Below, in pieces: positions 29,241 through 39,390 of a stretch of DNA of 64,000 nt. Both the position numbers and the translations under genes were made by a program. Below the pieces are notes generated by a model, which was given only the letters and a program-made list of their open reading frames with translations, did no database searches and was not told the DNA's origin. The stretch covers positions 434,001 to 498,000 of the forward strand of contig NC_005295.2 of NCBI RefSeq assembly GCF_000026005.1, given 5' to 3'. How positions within the stretch are numbered: the first letter of the stretch is position 1; each line of letters starts with the position of its first letter. This stretch comes from Ehrlichia ruminantium str. Welgevonden (GTDB lineage: Bacteria > Pseudomonadota > Alphaproteobacteria > Rickettsiales > Anaplasmataceae).

Positions 29241-30431
29241 TTAATCTGATTTTTCTGTATTATTGATTTGTAATATTCTCATAGCACTGCTATTAATTAC
29301 TCCTCCACCTACTCGCTTTGTGGTGTAAAATGTTACAAAAGGTTTGTCTGTAAAAGGATCTCTTAGTATTCTAATATCACGATTTTCAATTATTTTGTAT
29401 GCATTTTTGAAATCTGCAAGTACTATAGCTGGTTTTGGAATATCTGATGATTGTAGGATTGAACTTAATGCTGGCATATCTGATGTTTGATATACTGGTA
29501 TTCCCATTAATGTATCTGGAGATCCAGTATTTAATCCTGGGTACCAAAGATATTGTCCTGAAGGAGATTTAATAGACCTAATTTCTTGTAGTACACTTCT
29601 GTGCATTAAGAACACTGCTTTTGCAGCAAAATATTCATCAAGAGAATAATAAAGTTTTATGATTGTATCACTGTCAATCTTGGTAGATGTTATCGTGTGT
29701 GAGTCATCTGTATATGATATAATGCCTTTTGGTTTACCATTTCCATCTCCAGATATAAAAGCTGCATTTTCTGTTCTACTAAAAGCATCTATTAGATGAT
29801 CTATTAACCATTTACCCATGTCTATTGAAGAGTCTTCCAGTAATTTTTTTGTAATTTTTGGTTGAGCATATAATTCATGTAGATTTATGGTGTGCTTATT
29901 AACTTCTGGTAATGATTGTTGAATATTTTCGGTTTTGTGTTCTGCTCTCCAGTTTACAGATGTTTTGTCGTTATTTGTTACAAAACAATCTAGGCTATCA
30001 CCAGATATTTTTTCTATAGAACATAGTTGACGCATTACTGAGTTTTTTGTCAAATTTTTATCTATATAATACGATACATTTTTTGGGATGAAGTATGATT
30101 CGTTTAAAGATGGTATTTGAGTTATAGGATGTGATTCTGGGGTACTACCTTTATACAAGTATTCTGTAAACATTTTGTAGTCATAATCTAGGTTATGATT
30201 TTTTTCGTCATACATCATTGGGCGCTGTGATAATGTTTCTAGCATATCTAAACGTTCATTCTGTTCTTCAATTATAGTTTCTGTTTTTTCTAGTTTTTCT
30301 AATATGGAAGGATATAGAGCACTTTTTTTACTGATATCTAGCAGTTTTTCTTCATTTAATGTTTTGAACTCTTCCCATGAAGATGTGAGATGGTTTAGAG
30401 ATTCTTGAATTTCTGACATTGGTATTGTCAT
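29241..30431 (-). CDS. HK97-family phage major capsid protein (GTA gp5-like)
   Basis: The 396-aa product has the layout of HK97-type capsid proteins: an N-terminal coiled-coil scaffold-like region (about 1-85, rich in Glu/Lys/Leu), then the head domain. Conserved capsid features include DSSIDMGKWLIDHLIDAFSRTENAAFISGDGNGKPKGI, followed by MHRSVLQEIRSIKSPSGQYLWYPG and LMGIPVYQTSDMP. The C-terminus has LRDPFTDKPFVTFYTTKRVGGGVINSSA. I chose the ATG at 30431 because GGAG lies just upstream. An earlier start at 30476 would add 15 unconserved residues. No prohead protease, portal or terminase is adjacent, so it is a scattered GTA/prophage relic like the other two. Confidence 0.88.
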   Translation of the reverse strand: MTIPMSEIQESLNHLTSSWEEFKTLNEEKLLDISKKSALYPSILEKLEKTETIIEEQNERLDMLETLSQRPMMYDEKNHNLDYDYKMFTEYLYKGSTPESHPITQIPSLNESYFIPKNVSYYIDKNLTKNSVMRQLCSIEKISGDSLDCFVTNNDKTSVNWRAEHKTENIQQSLPEVNKHTINLHELYAQPKITKKLLEDSSIDMGKWLIDHLIDAFSRTENAAFISGDGNGKPKGIISYTDDSHTITSTKIDSDTIIKLYYSLDEYFAAKAVFLMHRSVLQEIRSIKSPSGQYLWYPGLNTGSPDTLMGIPVYQTSDMPALSSILQSSDIPKPAIVLADFKNAYKIIENRDIRILRDPFTDKPFVTFYTTKRVGGGVINSSAMRILQINNTEKSD

Positions 30432-30665
30432 ACTTACTCCGTTTTTATGAATTATGATTATATAATGAGATATCACAGCACGTATGAATCAAAAGAAAGT
30501 AATTAGAATATAATTTTAAGGAATTTATTGATTGCTGTGAAGTTTATAAGCTAATTGTATTTTATTATAATATATTATGTCAAGCATATTATCTAATGAA
30601 GTAACACACAAACATTACTATAATTATGCTATATAATGATAGCTTTAATTGAAATGATATTTTTT

Positions 30666-31556
30666 TTAGATAAATCCTAGCTCTTTTAATGTATTTTCAA
30701 CTTTTAATTTATTCTCTTGAGTTAATTCTACTAATGGTAATCTTACTATTGGAGATATATATTCTGTAATTAAGCTCAAAGCATATTTTGCTGGTGATGG
30801 GTTAGATTCACAGAATAATGCTTGTGATAATTTAAGTATTGTCTTACTTATTTCTATAGCTTCTTTTATATTATTGGAAAAGAAAGCACTTTGCATATCT
30901 GAACATATTTTAGGTGCTACATTTGAAACAGCAGATATGCATCCAGAACCACCATGAGAATTGAATGCTAAACATGTAAAATCATCTCCTGAGAACAGAA
31001 CTATATCTTTCTGTACCAATGTTTTTAAATTCAGTGGCCGACTTATATCACAAGTTGCATCTTTCACTCCTATTACTCTAGGTAAAGATAAGATACGTGC
31101 AAGTAATGTATCGCTTACATCTACTCCAGTTCTTTTTGGGATATTATATATAATGATAGGAATATTAGTTGCATCATGTACTACCTTAAAGTGTTGATAT
31201 ATTCCTTCATCAGTTGGTCTATTATAATATGGAACAACTACCAATGCTGCATCTACATTTAAGGAATTAACAAATAATGTACGTTTAATTGTTTCTTGTG
31301 TAGAACATGAACCTGAACCAGCTATTATTGGAACTCTGTTATTTGTAGTTTTAATACATAGTTTTATTATTTCACAGTATTCTTCAAAAGTTAAAGTTGT
31401 ACTTTCTCCAGTACTGCCACATGGTACTAAACCATGAACATTATTGCTAATCTGATACTCAATAAGCTGAGTAAATGCATCTTGATCTACAGAAAAATCG
31501 TTTTTAAACGGTGTAACAAGTGCAGTAAATACACCTTTAAATTTCTCACTGTTCAT
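30666..31556 (-). CDS. dapA: 4-hydroxy-tetrahydrodipicolinate synthase
   Basis: Condenses pyruvate with aspartate semialdehyde, the first committed step of the lysine/diaminopimelate pathway. The 296-aa product is a complete TIM barrel. The substrate-binding GSTGE motif is in [14 protein letters not shown], the catalytic tyrosine in [14 protein letters not shown], and the Schiff-base lysine in [12 protein letters not shown]. The ATG at 31556 is supported by TTGAGGTACTACAG just upstream on the minus strand. An earlier frame start at 31583 would bury this ribosome binding site. The gene is separated from the HIT gene by 358 bp. Confidence 0.95.
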   Translation of the reverse strand: MNSEKFKGVFTALVTPFKNDFSVDQDAFTQLIEYQISNNVHGLVPCGSTGESTTLTFEEYCEIIKLCIKTTNNRVPIIAGSGSCSTQETIKRTLFVNSLNVDAALVVVPYYNRPTDEGIYQHFKVVHDATNIPIIIYNIPKRTGVDVSDTLLARILSLPRVIGVKDATCDISRPLNLKTLVQKDIVLFSGDDFTCLAFNSHGGSGCISAVSNVAPKICSDMQSAFFSNNIKEAIEISKTILKLSQALFCESNPSPAKYALSLITEYISPIVRLPLVELTQENKLKVENTLKELGFI

Positions 31557-31914
31557 CTGTAGTACCTCAATATTTTTAATCAATAATATACTAGTTTATT
31601 AATTCATATTTGTCTTTATTGTAAACTTTGTCAATAGAGATTTATTACTTTGTTTAGTTGAATATTATTGTTTATATGATTGATCATAGATTATCACATA
31701 ATATACTAGCTTAATGTGTATCTTTTTTTTGTATAAGGCTGTTGTACATAATACTTATGTAACTTGTGATTTTATTAAGCATATGTCTGAATTATATTAG
31801 TATACTATTAGTTTTATTATTAATCATAAGTTGTAATATGTTAGAATACGATTAATTTTTGTGTATAGATCGGATAGTAGTATAACTAATTAAAAAAGAG
31901 AGTTGAGATAAAAT
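31557..31914. other. Intergenic region upstream of dapA
   Basis: 358 bp, AT-rich. No ORF, repeat or RNA gene seen. Confidence 0.5.
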
Positions 31915-32256
31915 TTAAAGCTGTTTACCACCTAAAATATGTACATGAAAGTGTGGAACTACTTGTCCACCTTCTTTTCCATGATTTGTAACTAACCTAT
32001 AACCGTTTTTATTGAGTTGAAATTTATGAGTGATTTTTTTTACTATAGAAAAGAAGTGTATAATATCAGGCGAAGAATCAATAAAATCATCAAATGAAAT
32101 ATGTTTATTTTTTGGAATAACTAAAATATGTATAGGGGCTTGAGGATATATATCATGAAATGCTAGTACTAATTCATCCTCATATACTATATCACATGGA
32201 AGTTCTTTCCTTAATATTTTTGCAAAAACATTATTATTATCATAAAGATTATTCAT
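31915..32256 (-). CDS. HIT family (histidine triad) nucleotide-binding protein
   Basis: The 113-aa product is a complete HINT-type protein. FAKILRKELPCDIVYEDELVLAF is the usual N-terminus, PQAPIHILVIPKNKHIS is the central strand, and HVHILGG at the C-terminus gives the HxHxH-like catalytic triad (PHFHVHILGG). Members hydrolyse purine nucleoside phosphoramidates or similar AMP conjugates. The gene follows the 352-aa candidate effector gene with an 11 bp gap, so the two are probably cotranscribed. Confidence 0.92.
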   Translation of the reverse strand: MNNLYDNNNVFAKILRKELPCDIVYEDELVLAFHDIYPQAPIHILVIPKNKHISFDDFIDSSPDIIHFFSIVKKITHKFQLNKNGYRLVTNHGKEGGQVVPHFHVHILGGKQL

Positions 32257-32267
32257 CGTCTTATTAT

Positions 32268-33326
32268 CTACCTATGCACTTTTCCTTGGCTACTTGATGA
32301 CTTACCTTTGCTATTAGCTCCTGTAGTATTGCTTGGTGCATCAGAAATAGTACTCGATAAATCTTGTGCTATACCATCAACAGCTGCTTGTATACTACTA
32401 GGGATAGAAAAATGTTGTGATGGAGGAGGACTACTCTGCATCAGTATTTGGTTTTGAAGCTGCTGTAACATTTGTGAGCTTTGTAGAGGACTTCTCGTAT
32501 AAGGCATGTCTTTAGGGTTTGTAAGTGAAAATCTGTTACTTACTATTTCTGATTCAGGATCAAATCTTTCTATGGACTCACTAGCGTCTTTTGTAGGAGC
32601 TGATGGACTTGCGGAGCTGATTTTGTCAGATTCTGGTTCTTCTTTACTAGTGGTATCTTTAGGATGGATATCGGCTGAAGTAACTTTTGGATCGAGTGAG
32701 GATTTATAAAGACGTAAAGCAGAACTTTTTACTAATTTACTGTCACGTATTCCCAAGGCCTTGAGTGCATTGTTGACTTCATTTTCTATCTCTTCTAAAG
32801 ACTTATTAGATACATCTATTTCTATATTTAAGCGCTGTTTATAACTACCTGGCTTGGATTCTACAGTAAGTTTTCCACCTGTTTTTTTTAGTATTGCATC
32901 TAATTCCTTTAATTTCTGAAAATTAGAATCTGCTTCATGGCTTTTTAACAATTCTCTAGCTGCTCGAGATGGATCTAACATTGATTGTGCAATACCGCTT
33001 TTAGTCTCTTCTATATCTCCTTCTTTATCTTGTTCTTGCCATGCTGCAAATTTTTGTAAAGATTGAACAGGTATCTTGTAGTTTGGTACTTTTACTGTAA
33101 CTTCATCTTGATGTCCTGGTATTCTTGTTGATGCTGGTAATTCAATACCTGCTTTATAATTATGATCTTGTATTTGTAGATCAAAATGTTTTTCAGGAGC
33201 ATTTTTACTTGGTAAAAAACCTTGAATAATTTTACCTAAGCTTTCTTTATGTGGTGATTTAGTAGTGACTGGTGTAGTAGCTACTTTAAAAACAACTGCT
33301 GCACCTTTCTTGAGAAAAGAAAGCAT
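32268..33326 (-). CDS. Candidate type IV secretion effector, possible Etf-1/Ats-1 relative, 352 aa
   Basis: No enzyme domain is visible. The first 27 residues (MLSFLKKGAAVVFKVATTPV onward) contain several Lys, Ser/Thr and hydrophobic residues and no acidic residue, which resembles a mitochondrial targeting presequence. The middle is charged and helical (about 90-200). The last 150 residues are Ser/Pro/Asn/Gln-rich and low in complexity. The end is basic and hydrophilic (SKGKSSSSQGKVHR), as expected of a type IV secretion signal in Anaplasmataceae. Size, N-terminus and location next to divergent mutS agree with what I recall of E. chaffeensis Etf-1 (ECH_0825) and A. phagocytophilum Ats-1, both effectors that go to mitochondria. 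That link is from memory and needs an alignment. It is followed 11 bp later by the HIT gene. Confidence 0.6.
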   Translation of the reverse strand: MLSFLKKGAAVVFKVATTPVTTKSPHKESLGKIIQGFLPSKNAPEKHFDLQIQDHNYKAGIELPASTRIPGHQDEVTVKVPNYKIPVQSLQKFAAWQEQDKEGDIEETKSGIAQSMLDPSRAARELLKSHEADSNFQKLKELDAILKKTGGKLTVESKPGSYKQRLNIEIDVSNKSLEEIENEVNNALKALGIRDSKLVKSSALRLYKSSLDPKVTSADIHPKDTTSKEEPESDKISSASPSAPTKDASESIERFDPESEIVSNRFSLTNPKDMPYTRSPLQSSQMLQQLQNQILMQSSPPPSQHFSIPSSIQAAVDGIAQDLSSTISDAPSNTTGANSKGKSSSSQGKVHR

Positions 33327-33516
33327 TATGATACCATAATTAATGTCTAGATAAAACTAATACAGAATAATTATACATTACGATTTGTAATATGTCATTA
33401 TGTATTATTAATATTTTGATTTGATAAGTGTACTTAAATTTTATAAATACTCATTATATTTTCATATTTATTTATGAGGTATATAATGTATGATAAAAGT
33501 TAATAATAGGTAAAAG

Positions 33517-35931
33517 GTGACTAATAGTAACAGTATTACTCCTGTCATGCAACAGTATGTAACACTTAAGCAACAGTATAAAGAGTATTTGTTATTTTAT
33601 AGATTAGGTGATTTTTATGAATTGTTTTTTGATGATGCAATAAAAACATCTAAGATATTAAATATAGTATTAACTAAAAAAGGTAACGTACCTATGTGTG
33701 GTGTGCCTTTTCATAGTAGTGAGACCTATTTAAATAAACTGGTGAAGTTGGGTTATAAAATAGCAATTTGTGAACAGTTAGAGACATCAGAAGAAGCTAG
33801 GAAAAGAGGATATAAATCTTTAGTAAAGCGTGATGTTGTGAGAATTGTTACTCCTGGTACTATAGTAGAAGATTCTTTACTTGAAGCAAAGGAAAGTAAT
33901 TACTTAGCTTGTATAGTAATGATTAAAGATAGTTGTGCAATTGCATGGTTAGAGTTATCTACTGGATTGTTTTGTTATCATATGACTTATATCAGTAAAC
34001 TTGATAGTGATTTGTTACGTATTGGTCCTAAAGAACTTTTGGTTGCTGATGATTTATTAGAAATAGAAGCAGTATATTCTATTATCAAGAAATATAGGTT
34101 TTCTATAACTCAGTATTCAAGTAGTTTTTTTGACGAAAACAGAGCTTATAATACATTATGTAATGTATATGGTGTATCTACTTTAAAGGGATTAGGTGAT
34201 CTAAAAGGTGTAGAAATTTCTGTATGTGGTTCTTTATTGGAGTATGTAATAGCAACACAAAAAGGTAGTTTACCTAAGTTAGGATTTCCAAAAGCATATG
34301 TACAGAGTGATTTTATGTTTATTGATGCTGCAGCATTACGTAATTTAGAATTGTTTAGTACTCAATCTGGAGAATTAGAAGGATCGTTGATTGCATCTAT
34401 AGACTTTACTGTTACAGCATCTGGTGGAAGATTATTAAAAAGGTGCTTATCAGCTCCTCTTGCATCTGCTGATGCTATAAATCGTCGATTGAGTGTTGTT
34501 GAATTTTTTGTTAATAATCAAAATTTGTACAAAAGTGTTAGACAAGTATTGCGAGGTATTGCAGATATAGAGCGTATTTTAACACGAGTGAAAATTGCAC
34601 GGTGTTCCCCTAAAGATTTGTATTCTTTAAAATTGACGTTAGAGAAAACTTGTGAATTAGTTGAATTGTTATGTAAGTTCAATATTGATATTATTAGTGA
34701 ATTTTGTTTAAGATTAGGAAGGTATGAAGATTTAATTTGTATTCTTAATAATTCACTATTACAAAATAGTGTAAGTAGTGTAAAGGATGGTGGATTTATT
34801 AATCCTGAGTGTGATGCTCAATTATCTGAATACATATATATTCAGGAGTGTAGTAATCAGCTGATTCAGGAGTTACGTGATAGATATCGCAATATTACTA
34901 ATATCCAAAGCCTGAAAATATTATATAATAACATTTTAGGGTATTATGTTGAAGTTTCATCGAATCATTTAATTGATGATAAGAATTTTATCCATAGGCA
35001 AAGTCTAGCTAATAATGTCAGGTATACAACTACTGAGTTAAAAGAGTTAGAAAGCAAAATAATATCTGCAAAAGATGCATCTATTAGTTTGGAAATCAAG
35101 ATTTTTGGTCAGTTATGTTCAGATGTTATTAAATATGCGGATAAAATAACTATTACTGCTCATACTATTGCTGAAATAGATATGTTAACTTCTTTTGCTG
35201 AGTTAGCTGTGCAATATTCTTATAGTAAACCTATCATTGATGATAGTTATGAGTTTAATATTAAAAAAGGTAAGCATCCTGTAGTTGAGCGAAATGGTAA
35301 ATTTATTGCAAATGATATTAATCTTTCATCAGAACAGCGAGTGCATCTAATTACTGGTCCTAATATGGCAGGTAAGAGTACTTTTTTGAGACAAAATGCA
35401 TTAATAGGCATTTTAGCTCATATTGGGTCGTTTGTTCCTGCTGAATATGCTCATATAGGAGTGATTGATAAAGTATTTAGTAGAGTAGGTGCATCTGATA
35501 ATATTGTCTGTGGATATTCTACATTTATGGTAGAAATGATAGAAACTGCTGCAGTAATTAATCAAGCTACTGAAAGATCTTTTGTAATACTTGATGAGAT
35601 TGGTAGAGGTACAGGAACATATGATGGTTTATCTATTGCATGGTCAGTTATTGAGCAGATCCATAATGTTAATAAGAGTAGAGCTATTTTTGCAACACAT
35701 TATCATGAGTTATCAAAATTAGATAAGTATTTAAAACATATAAAGTGTTTTTGCATGAAAGTAGAAGAATGGGATGGGAAAGTAGTGTTTTTACATGAAA
35801 TAATACCTGGTGCAAGCGATAAGTCTTATGGAATACATGTAGCAAAACTTGCAGGTTTTCCACAGTCGGTTGTTAATAGGGCAGAATACTTAATGGACAA
35901 ATTAAAAACAAATGAAGATTTATTAACTTAA
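33517..35931 (+). CDS. mutS: DNA mismatch repair protein MutS
   Basis: Recognises mismatches and small loops and starts repair with MutL. The 804-aa product has the N-terminal mismatch-contact motif GDFYE (31-35, Phe33 and Glu35), connector and lever domains, and the ATPase domain with Walker [10 protein letters not shown] (about 613-621). The ABC-type block [20 protein letters not shown] and Walker [17 protein letters not shown] follow, then FATHYHEL. The start codon is GTG at 33517. The E. coli C-terminal tetramer region is missing or short, as in many small genomes. It diverges from the candidate effector gene across 190 bp. Confidence 0.96.
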   Translation: MTNSNSITPVMQQYVTLKQQYKEYLLFYRLGDFYELFFDDAIKTSKILNIVLTKKGNVPMCGVPFHSSETYLNKLVKLGYKIAICEQLETSEEARKRGYKSLVKRDVVRIVTPGTIVEDSLLEAKESNYLACIVMIKDSCAIAWLELSTGLFCYHMTYISKLDSDLLRIGPKELLVADDLLEIEAVYSIIKKYRFSITQYSSSFFDENRAYNTLCNVYGVSTLKGLGDLKGVEISVCGSLLEYVIATQKGSLPKLGFPKAYVQSDFMFIDAAALRNLELFSTQSGELEGSLIASIDFTVTASGGRLLKRCLSAPLASADAINRRLSVVEFFVNNQNLYKSVRQVLRGIADIERILTRVKIARCSPKDLYSLKLTLEKTCELVELLCKFNIDIISEFCLRLGRYEDLICILNNSLLQNSVSSVKDGGFINPECDAQLSEYIYIQECSNQLIQELRDRYRNITNIQSLKILYNNILGYYVEVSSNHLIDDKNFIHRQSLANNVRYTTTELKELESKIISAKDASISLEIKIFGQLCSDVIKYADKITITAHTIAEIDMLTSFAELAVQYSYSKPIIDDSYEFNIKKGKHPVVERNGKFIANDINLSSEQRVHLITGPNMAGKSTFLRQNALIGILAHIGSFVPAEYAHIGVIDKVFSRVGASDNIVCGYSTFMVEMIETAAVINQATERSFVILDEIGRGTGTYDGLSIAWSVIEQIHNVNKSRAIFATHYHELSKLDKYLKHIKCFCMKVEEWDGKVVFLHEIIPGASDKSYGIHVAKLAGFPQSVVNRAEYLMDKLKTNEDLLT

Positions 35932-35986
35932 TAAGTAGTAATGGTTATTTAATATACTGGTTTTTACGTCTGATTTTTGATGTATA

Positions 35987-37020
35987 AATAATTTAGCTTT
36001 TAAGTACTATATTGTATATTTCCACTACTAAAAATATGTTATATACTAAAATAAAAAACCTAATACCTAATCTTTTGTACGATGTAAACATTATAAAATA
36101 TCAATTTATCTTTTCCTAACAAAAAACTGTTAAAATTTAATTTTGTCTACAAATATATTATATATTTACGGTATAAAAACTTAAGTTAAGCATTTACTAG
36201 TCAAACATTAGTACTTTAACTCCAAATACTATACTTCTCATACCAATAAATAAACTGGTATTTATTGAACATCTATTCTATCGTAAATCATTAACTATCA
36301 CACCATGTCAATATAATTGGTTGCAATTTATTATTGAGATAGATTACTTAAATACCAATAAACAAGCCAGTACTGTAAAATATCTAGTTCTATCATAATG
36401 TAATCTTTATACAAATTAACAGTAACAATATATCAAACTATGATACAACTTAGACATTTCTGGACATTACATAGAAAATTTAGGAAAAACAGTTTATTGA
36501 TTATTCTGGTATCTCTTAAAAACCATTAGCTCAACTATAACAGCATCTTTAACAAATTGGCAATAATAAAAAAACATACCATATATCAGTTATCTTAAAT
36601 GGCGTTCCATCATTATCTCTTTCTGATGGTTCATTTACTATACTAAAGCCAAGAGGCTTAATAATATTTTCTATAATCAGAGAATCATAAACGTTAATAC
36701 AAATTCTACACACCAAAGACACTCTAATATTAACCATTACAACTTGTTTATTACTCACAACTCTAATTAAATAATATATGTCTTATGTATAAGTTTTTAT
36801 TGCATAATCCCTCTTCCTACAAATTTATGAGTGTATACATAATTTCTCGTGATTATAAAATATTCAGGAAGTTAACATAACAAAAACTATTGTTTTGATT
36901 TATTAATTATTATATGCTTACAAACTAAAATGGTTGTTTGTAAAACTAATGCAAGGTCTATATATAAAGTCATACGGCTGTCAGATGAACGTTTACGACT
37001 CTCTGATTATAGAAAATATT
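35987..37020. repeat. Long inverted repeat, right copy (pairs with 16729-17763)
   Basis: About 1,034 bp, the reverse complement of 16729-17763 with only scattered differences. It begins 56 bp after the mutS stop (AATAATTTAGC) and ends abruptly at GAAAATATT, position 37020, after 24 codons of a miaB copy. Together the repeats enclose 18.2 kb. Confidence 0.95.
36620..36695 (-). pseudogene. Inverted miaB fragment in the right repeat copy
   Basis: Counterpart of 17054-17129. On the minus strand it reads [25 protein letters not shown]. It is slightly closer to genuine miaB than the left fragment (EPSE rather than ELSE). It lies in a 69-codon open frame (36549-36758) parallel to that in the left copy. 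Confidence 0.75.
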
Positions 37021-37068
37021 CCTTTATTATTTCCATCAAAAAAAGATTTATAACTTTGGATTTGTAAG
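36949..37068 (+). pseudogene. Truncated second copy of the miaB 5' end
   Basis: The ATG at 36949 opens the first 24 codons of miaB ([20 protein letters not shown] and on to ENI). The reading frame then leaves the repeat at 37020 and runs 15 codons into unrelated sequence before a TAA. It retains the same upstream 200 bp as the real gene and may therefore be transcribed. Confidence 0.85.
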
Positions 37069-37260
37069 TGTGTAATAAATATATTAGGCTAGTATAGAGT
37101 TATGTTTCAACATATTAGTAATGCAATTTAATAGTGAAAAAATCGAATAAGATTTGTAGTTAAAAAAATTAAGTATTATTTGTATTACATAGTGCTATGA
37201 TATGTTTTTGTTAAAATCTACTGTTACGTGTTATTTTAAACTATTATTTTACTTGAGAAG

Positions 37261-38802
37261 TCATTTATTATGTGGATGAGTTATTATTAATCCTGTAGGG
37301 GCTTGTTTCCTTTTGAATTCAGATTTTTTGATTAAATGTGCTACATAATTTACATTTTTACTACTATGACCTTTATTAATAACTTCTTCTATAGAAAGAC
37401 GTTGATCAACTAATAATGTGAGAATTGAGTCTAATATAGCATAAGCAGGTAATGTATCTTGATCTATTTGATTGTAACGTAGTTCAGCAGATGGATGTTT
37501 TGTTATTATACGGTATGGAATAATATCTGTATTCTTACATAAACTATTTATAGGTATGTTTTTGTTTCTCCATTGACTTAATTCATATACCCTAGTTTTG
37601 TATATATCTTTTATTGGAGCAAATCCTCCACACATATCTCCATATAGTGTTGCATATCCGACTAATGATTCTGATTTATTACCTGTTGATAATAACATCA
37701 GTTTAAATTTATTACTTAATGCCATCAAGATTAATCCCCGAATTCTGGATTGTAAGTTTTCTTCGGTTATATCTTCTTGTGTGCCAGCAAAAATGTTGTT
37801 AAGAATTGTAAGTGAAGTTTGAAATATTGTTTCTATCGATAATGTATTATAGGAAATTCCTAATCTTGTAGCACACTCTTGAGCGTCAATCATGCTAGTT
37901 TCTGATGTATATTTTGTTGGTAACATAAATGAAAGAACATTGGCTGGTCCTAATCCATCTGCAGCAATTGTTGCTACAAGTGCAGAATCTATTCCTCCTG
38001 ATAACCCTAGTATCACTTTGGTCATAGAATTTTTTTGTACATAATCTTTTAATGCAAGCATAAGTGCTTGATAATCTGATCTAATATTATTATCGCTATA
38101 TACAACAGCATTGTTATAGTTACTTTTTCTTGAATCTGCTTTGAAAATTTTACTATCTTCTTCCCATGTATTTAAAAAGTTATATTGATTATTAAAAGTA
38201 AAAAAGGATTTTCCATGAAAAACTACACTATTATATCCACCTATTTGGTTTATATATACTACATGTTTGTTGTGTGTTAGTTTTACAATTGCCTCATGTC
38301 GTATATTGGTATTTTGAGTATATGGAGTATTATCCATGATTAATAATATAGTATTTTCTGAATGTATGGGTAATTCTAATTCTTCTGATATAGGATATAG
38401 TGTAAATATTGTTTTATTGATTGAAAAAGTAGTAGGAATAATTGCATGTAAAGTATTTGTTATGAATGTTACAAGTTCTGTAATTATACCATTTTTTATT
38501 AAGTAGATAGTTTCGTGTATTATATTGTTAAATTCTTTTATACTACCAATAAGTATTGCTGTATTATGTTTTTTGGTATGTATTGCTAATTTTTCAATAA
38601 TATTTGAGCATTGATTAAAAAAGTCTTTGGATAAAGTTGGAATGTTTTGTATATATCCTGAAATTGCATATCGTGAAAATATTGCTATATCAGCTGATAA
38701 ACTTGTTGACTTGTTATATGATTTTAAGATTTTATTATAATTATAATTAGGATCTTCTGGTATATAATTGAGTTGAGAAATAAAAATTGATAACTTATTC
38801 AT
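37261..38802 (-). CDS. nadE: NAD(+) synthetase with a degenerate glutaminase (nitrilase-fold) domain
   Basis: Catalyses the last step of NAD synthesis, amidation of nicotinic acid adenine dinucleotide. The 513-aa product has the two-domain length of glutamine-dependent NadE. The C-terminal synthetase domain is well kept: LGLSGGIDSALVATIAADGLG (P-loop near residue 265), STGNKSESLVGYATLYGDMCGGFAPIKDIYKT, and IPYRIITKHPSAEL. The N-terminal nitrilase domain aligns in outline but lacks the catalytic triad. The usual FPEL glutamate is replaced in IFSRYAISGY (Arg44), the lysine of KxxLPNY is absent (TFITNTLHAI), and the ICED cysteine is replaced in LLIMDNTP (Met156). It may thus use ammonia or another ammonia donor. 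Transcribed alone. Confidence 0.9.
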   Translation of the reverse strand: MNKLSIFISQLNYIPEDPNYNYNKILKSYNKSTSLSADIAIFSRYAISGYIQNIPTLSKDFFNQCSNIIEKLAIHTKKHNTAILIGSIKEFNNIIHETIYLIKNGIITELVTFITNTLHAIIPTTFSINKTIFTLYPISEELELPIHSENTILLIMDNTPYTQNTNIRHEAIVKLTHNKHVVYINQIGGYNSVVFHGKSFFTFNNQYNFLNTWEEDSKIFKADSRKSNYNNAVVYSDNNIRSDYQALMLALKDYVQKNSMTKVILGLSGGIDSALVATIAADGLGPANVLSFMLPTKYTSETSMIDAQECATRLGISYNTLSIETIFQTSLTILNNIFAGTQEDITEENLQSRIRGLILMALSNKFKLMLLSTGNKSESLVGYATLYGDMCGGFAPIKDIYKTRVYELSQWRNKNIPINSLCKNTDIIPYRIITKHPSAELRYNQIDQDTLPAYAILDSILTLLVDQRLSIEEVINKGHSSKNVNYVAHLIKKSEFKRKQAPTGLIITHPHNK

Positions 38803-39390
38803 AAATTATGGTTTAGTTTAGTGTTAATATTTAGTATGTATTTATTACAGTAGTTTATTATAGTTTCTATACTATAGAAAAATATATCTATGATAATATT
38901 ATCAGTAATAATTTTATTTTAAATAAAATTACATCAATAATAACTAAAGTAGCTGTTTTTTTGAATTATATTGATATTATGCCCATGGTAATAAGATATG
39001 TAAATTACTATGTTATTTATTAAGATATGTTTATGCTTGTTTTTTATATTACAAATGATTTTATAGTATGTAATGTATTTTCTATATTCTGAAGATATAT
39101 GTTGATATTTAAGATATCTTATGTAAGTAGATATATGAAAGAGTTGATAGCAAGCTAATTTATTTTTTTTATTGATATTAGCTATAGTAAATATTTTAAA
39201 ATATTTTTTTGTTGCTATGTATTTAGCACTTAATTGGGATTTTTACATAACTTAGTTATCATGTATGATGATGCTGTGATGCGTTTTTAATTTTTATATG
39301 CATATTTAGGTATTTATCTAATCTATATAAGAATATGATAAGGTAAGATATTGCTATAGTAGTAAAATGTACTTTTACATTATCAATCTT
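38803..39390. other. Intergenic region upstream of nadE
   Basis: About 590 bp with no ORF or recognisable element, up to the start of a tandem repeat array. Confidence 0.45.

Noticed and set aside
18753-30431. Phage-like genes considered as an active prophage
   Set aside because: No integrase, terminase, portal, lysis genes or attachment sites; gene types match gene transfer agent relics instead.
16729-37020. Block between inverted repeats considered as a composite transposon
   Set aside because: The repeats encode no transposase, terminal inverted repeats or target site duplication; they contain a host gene fragment.
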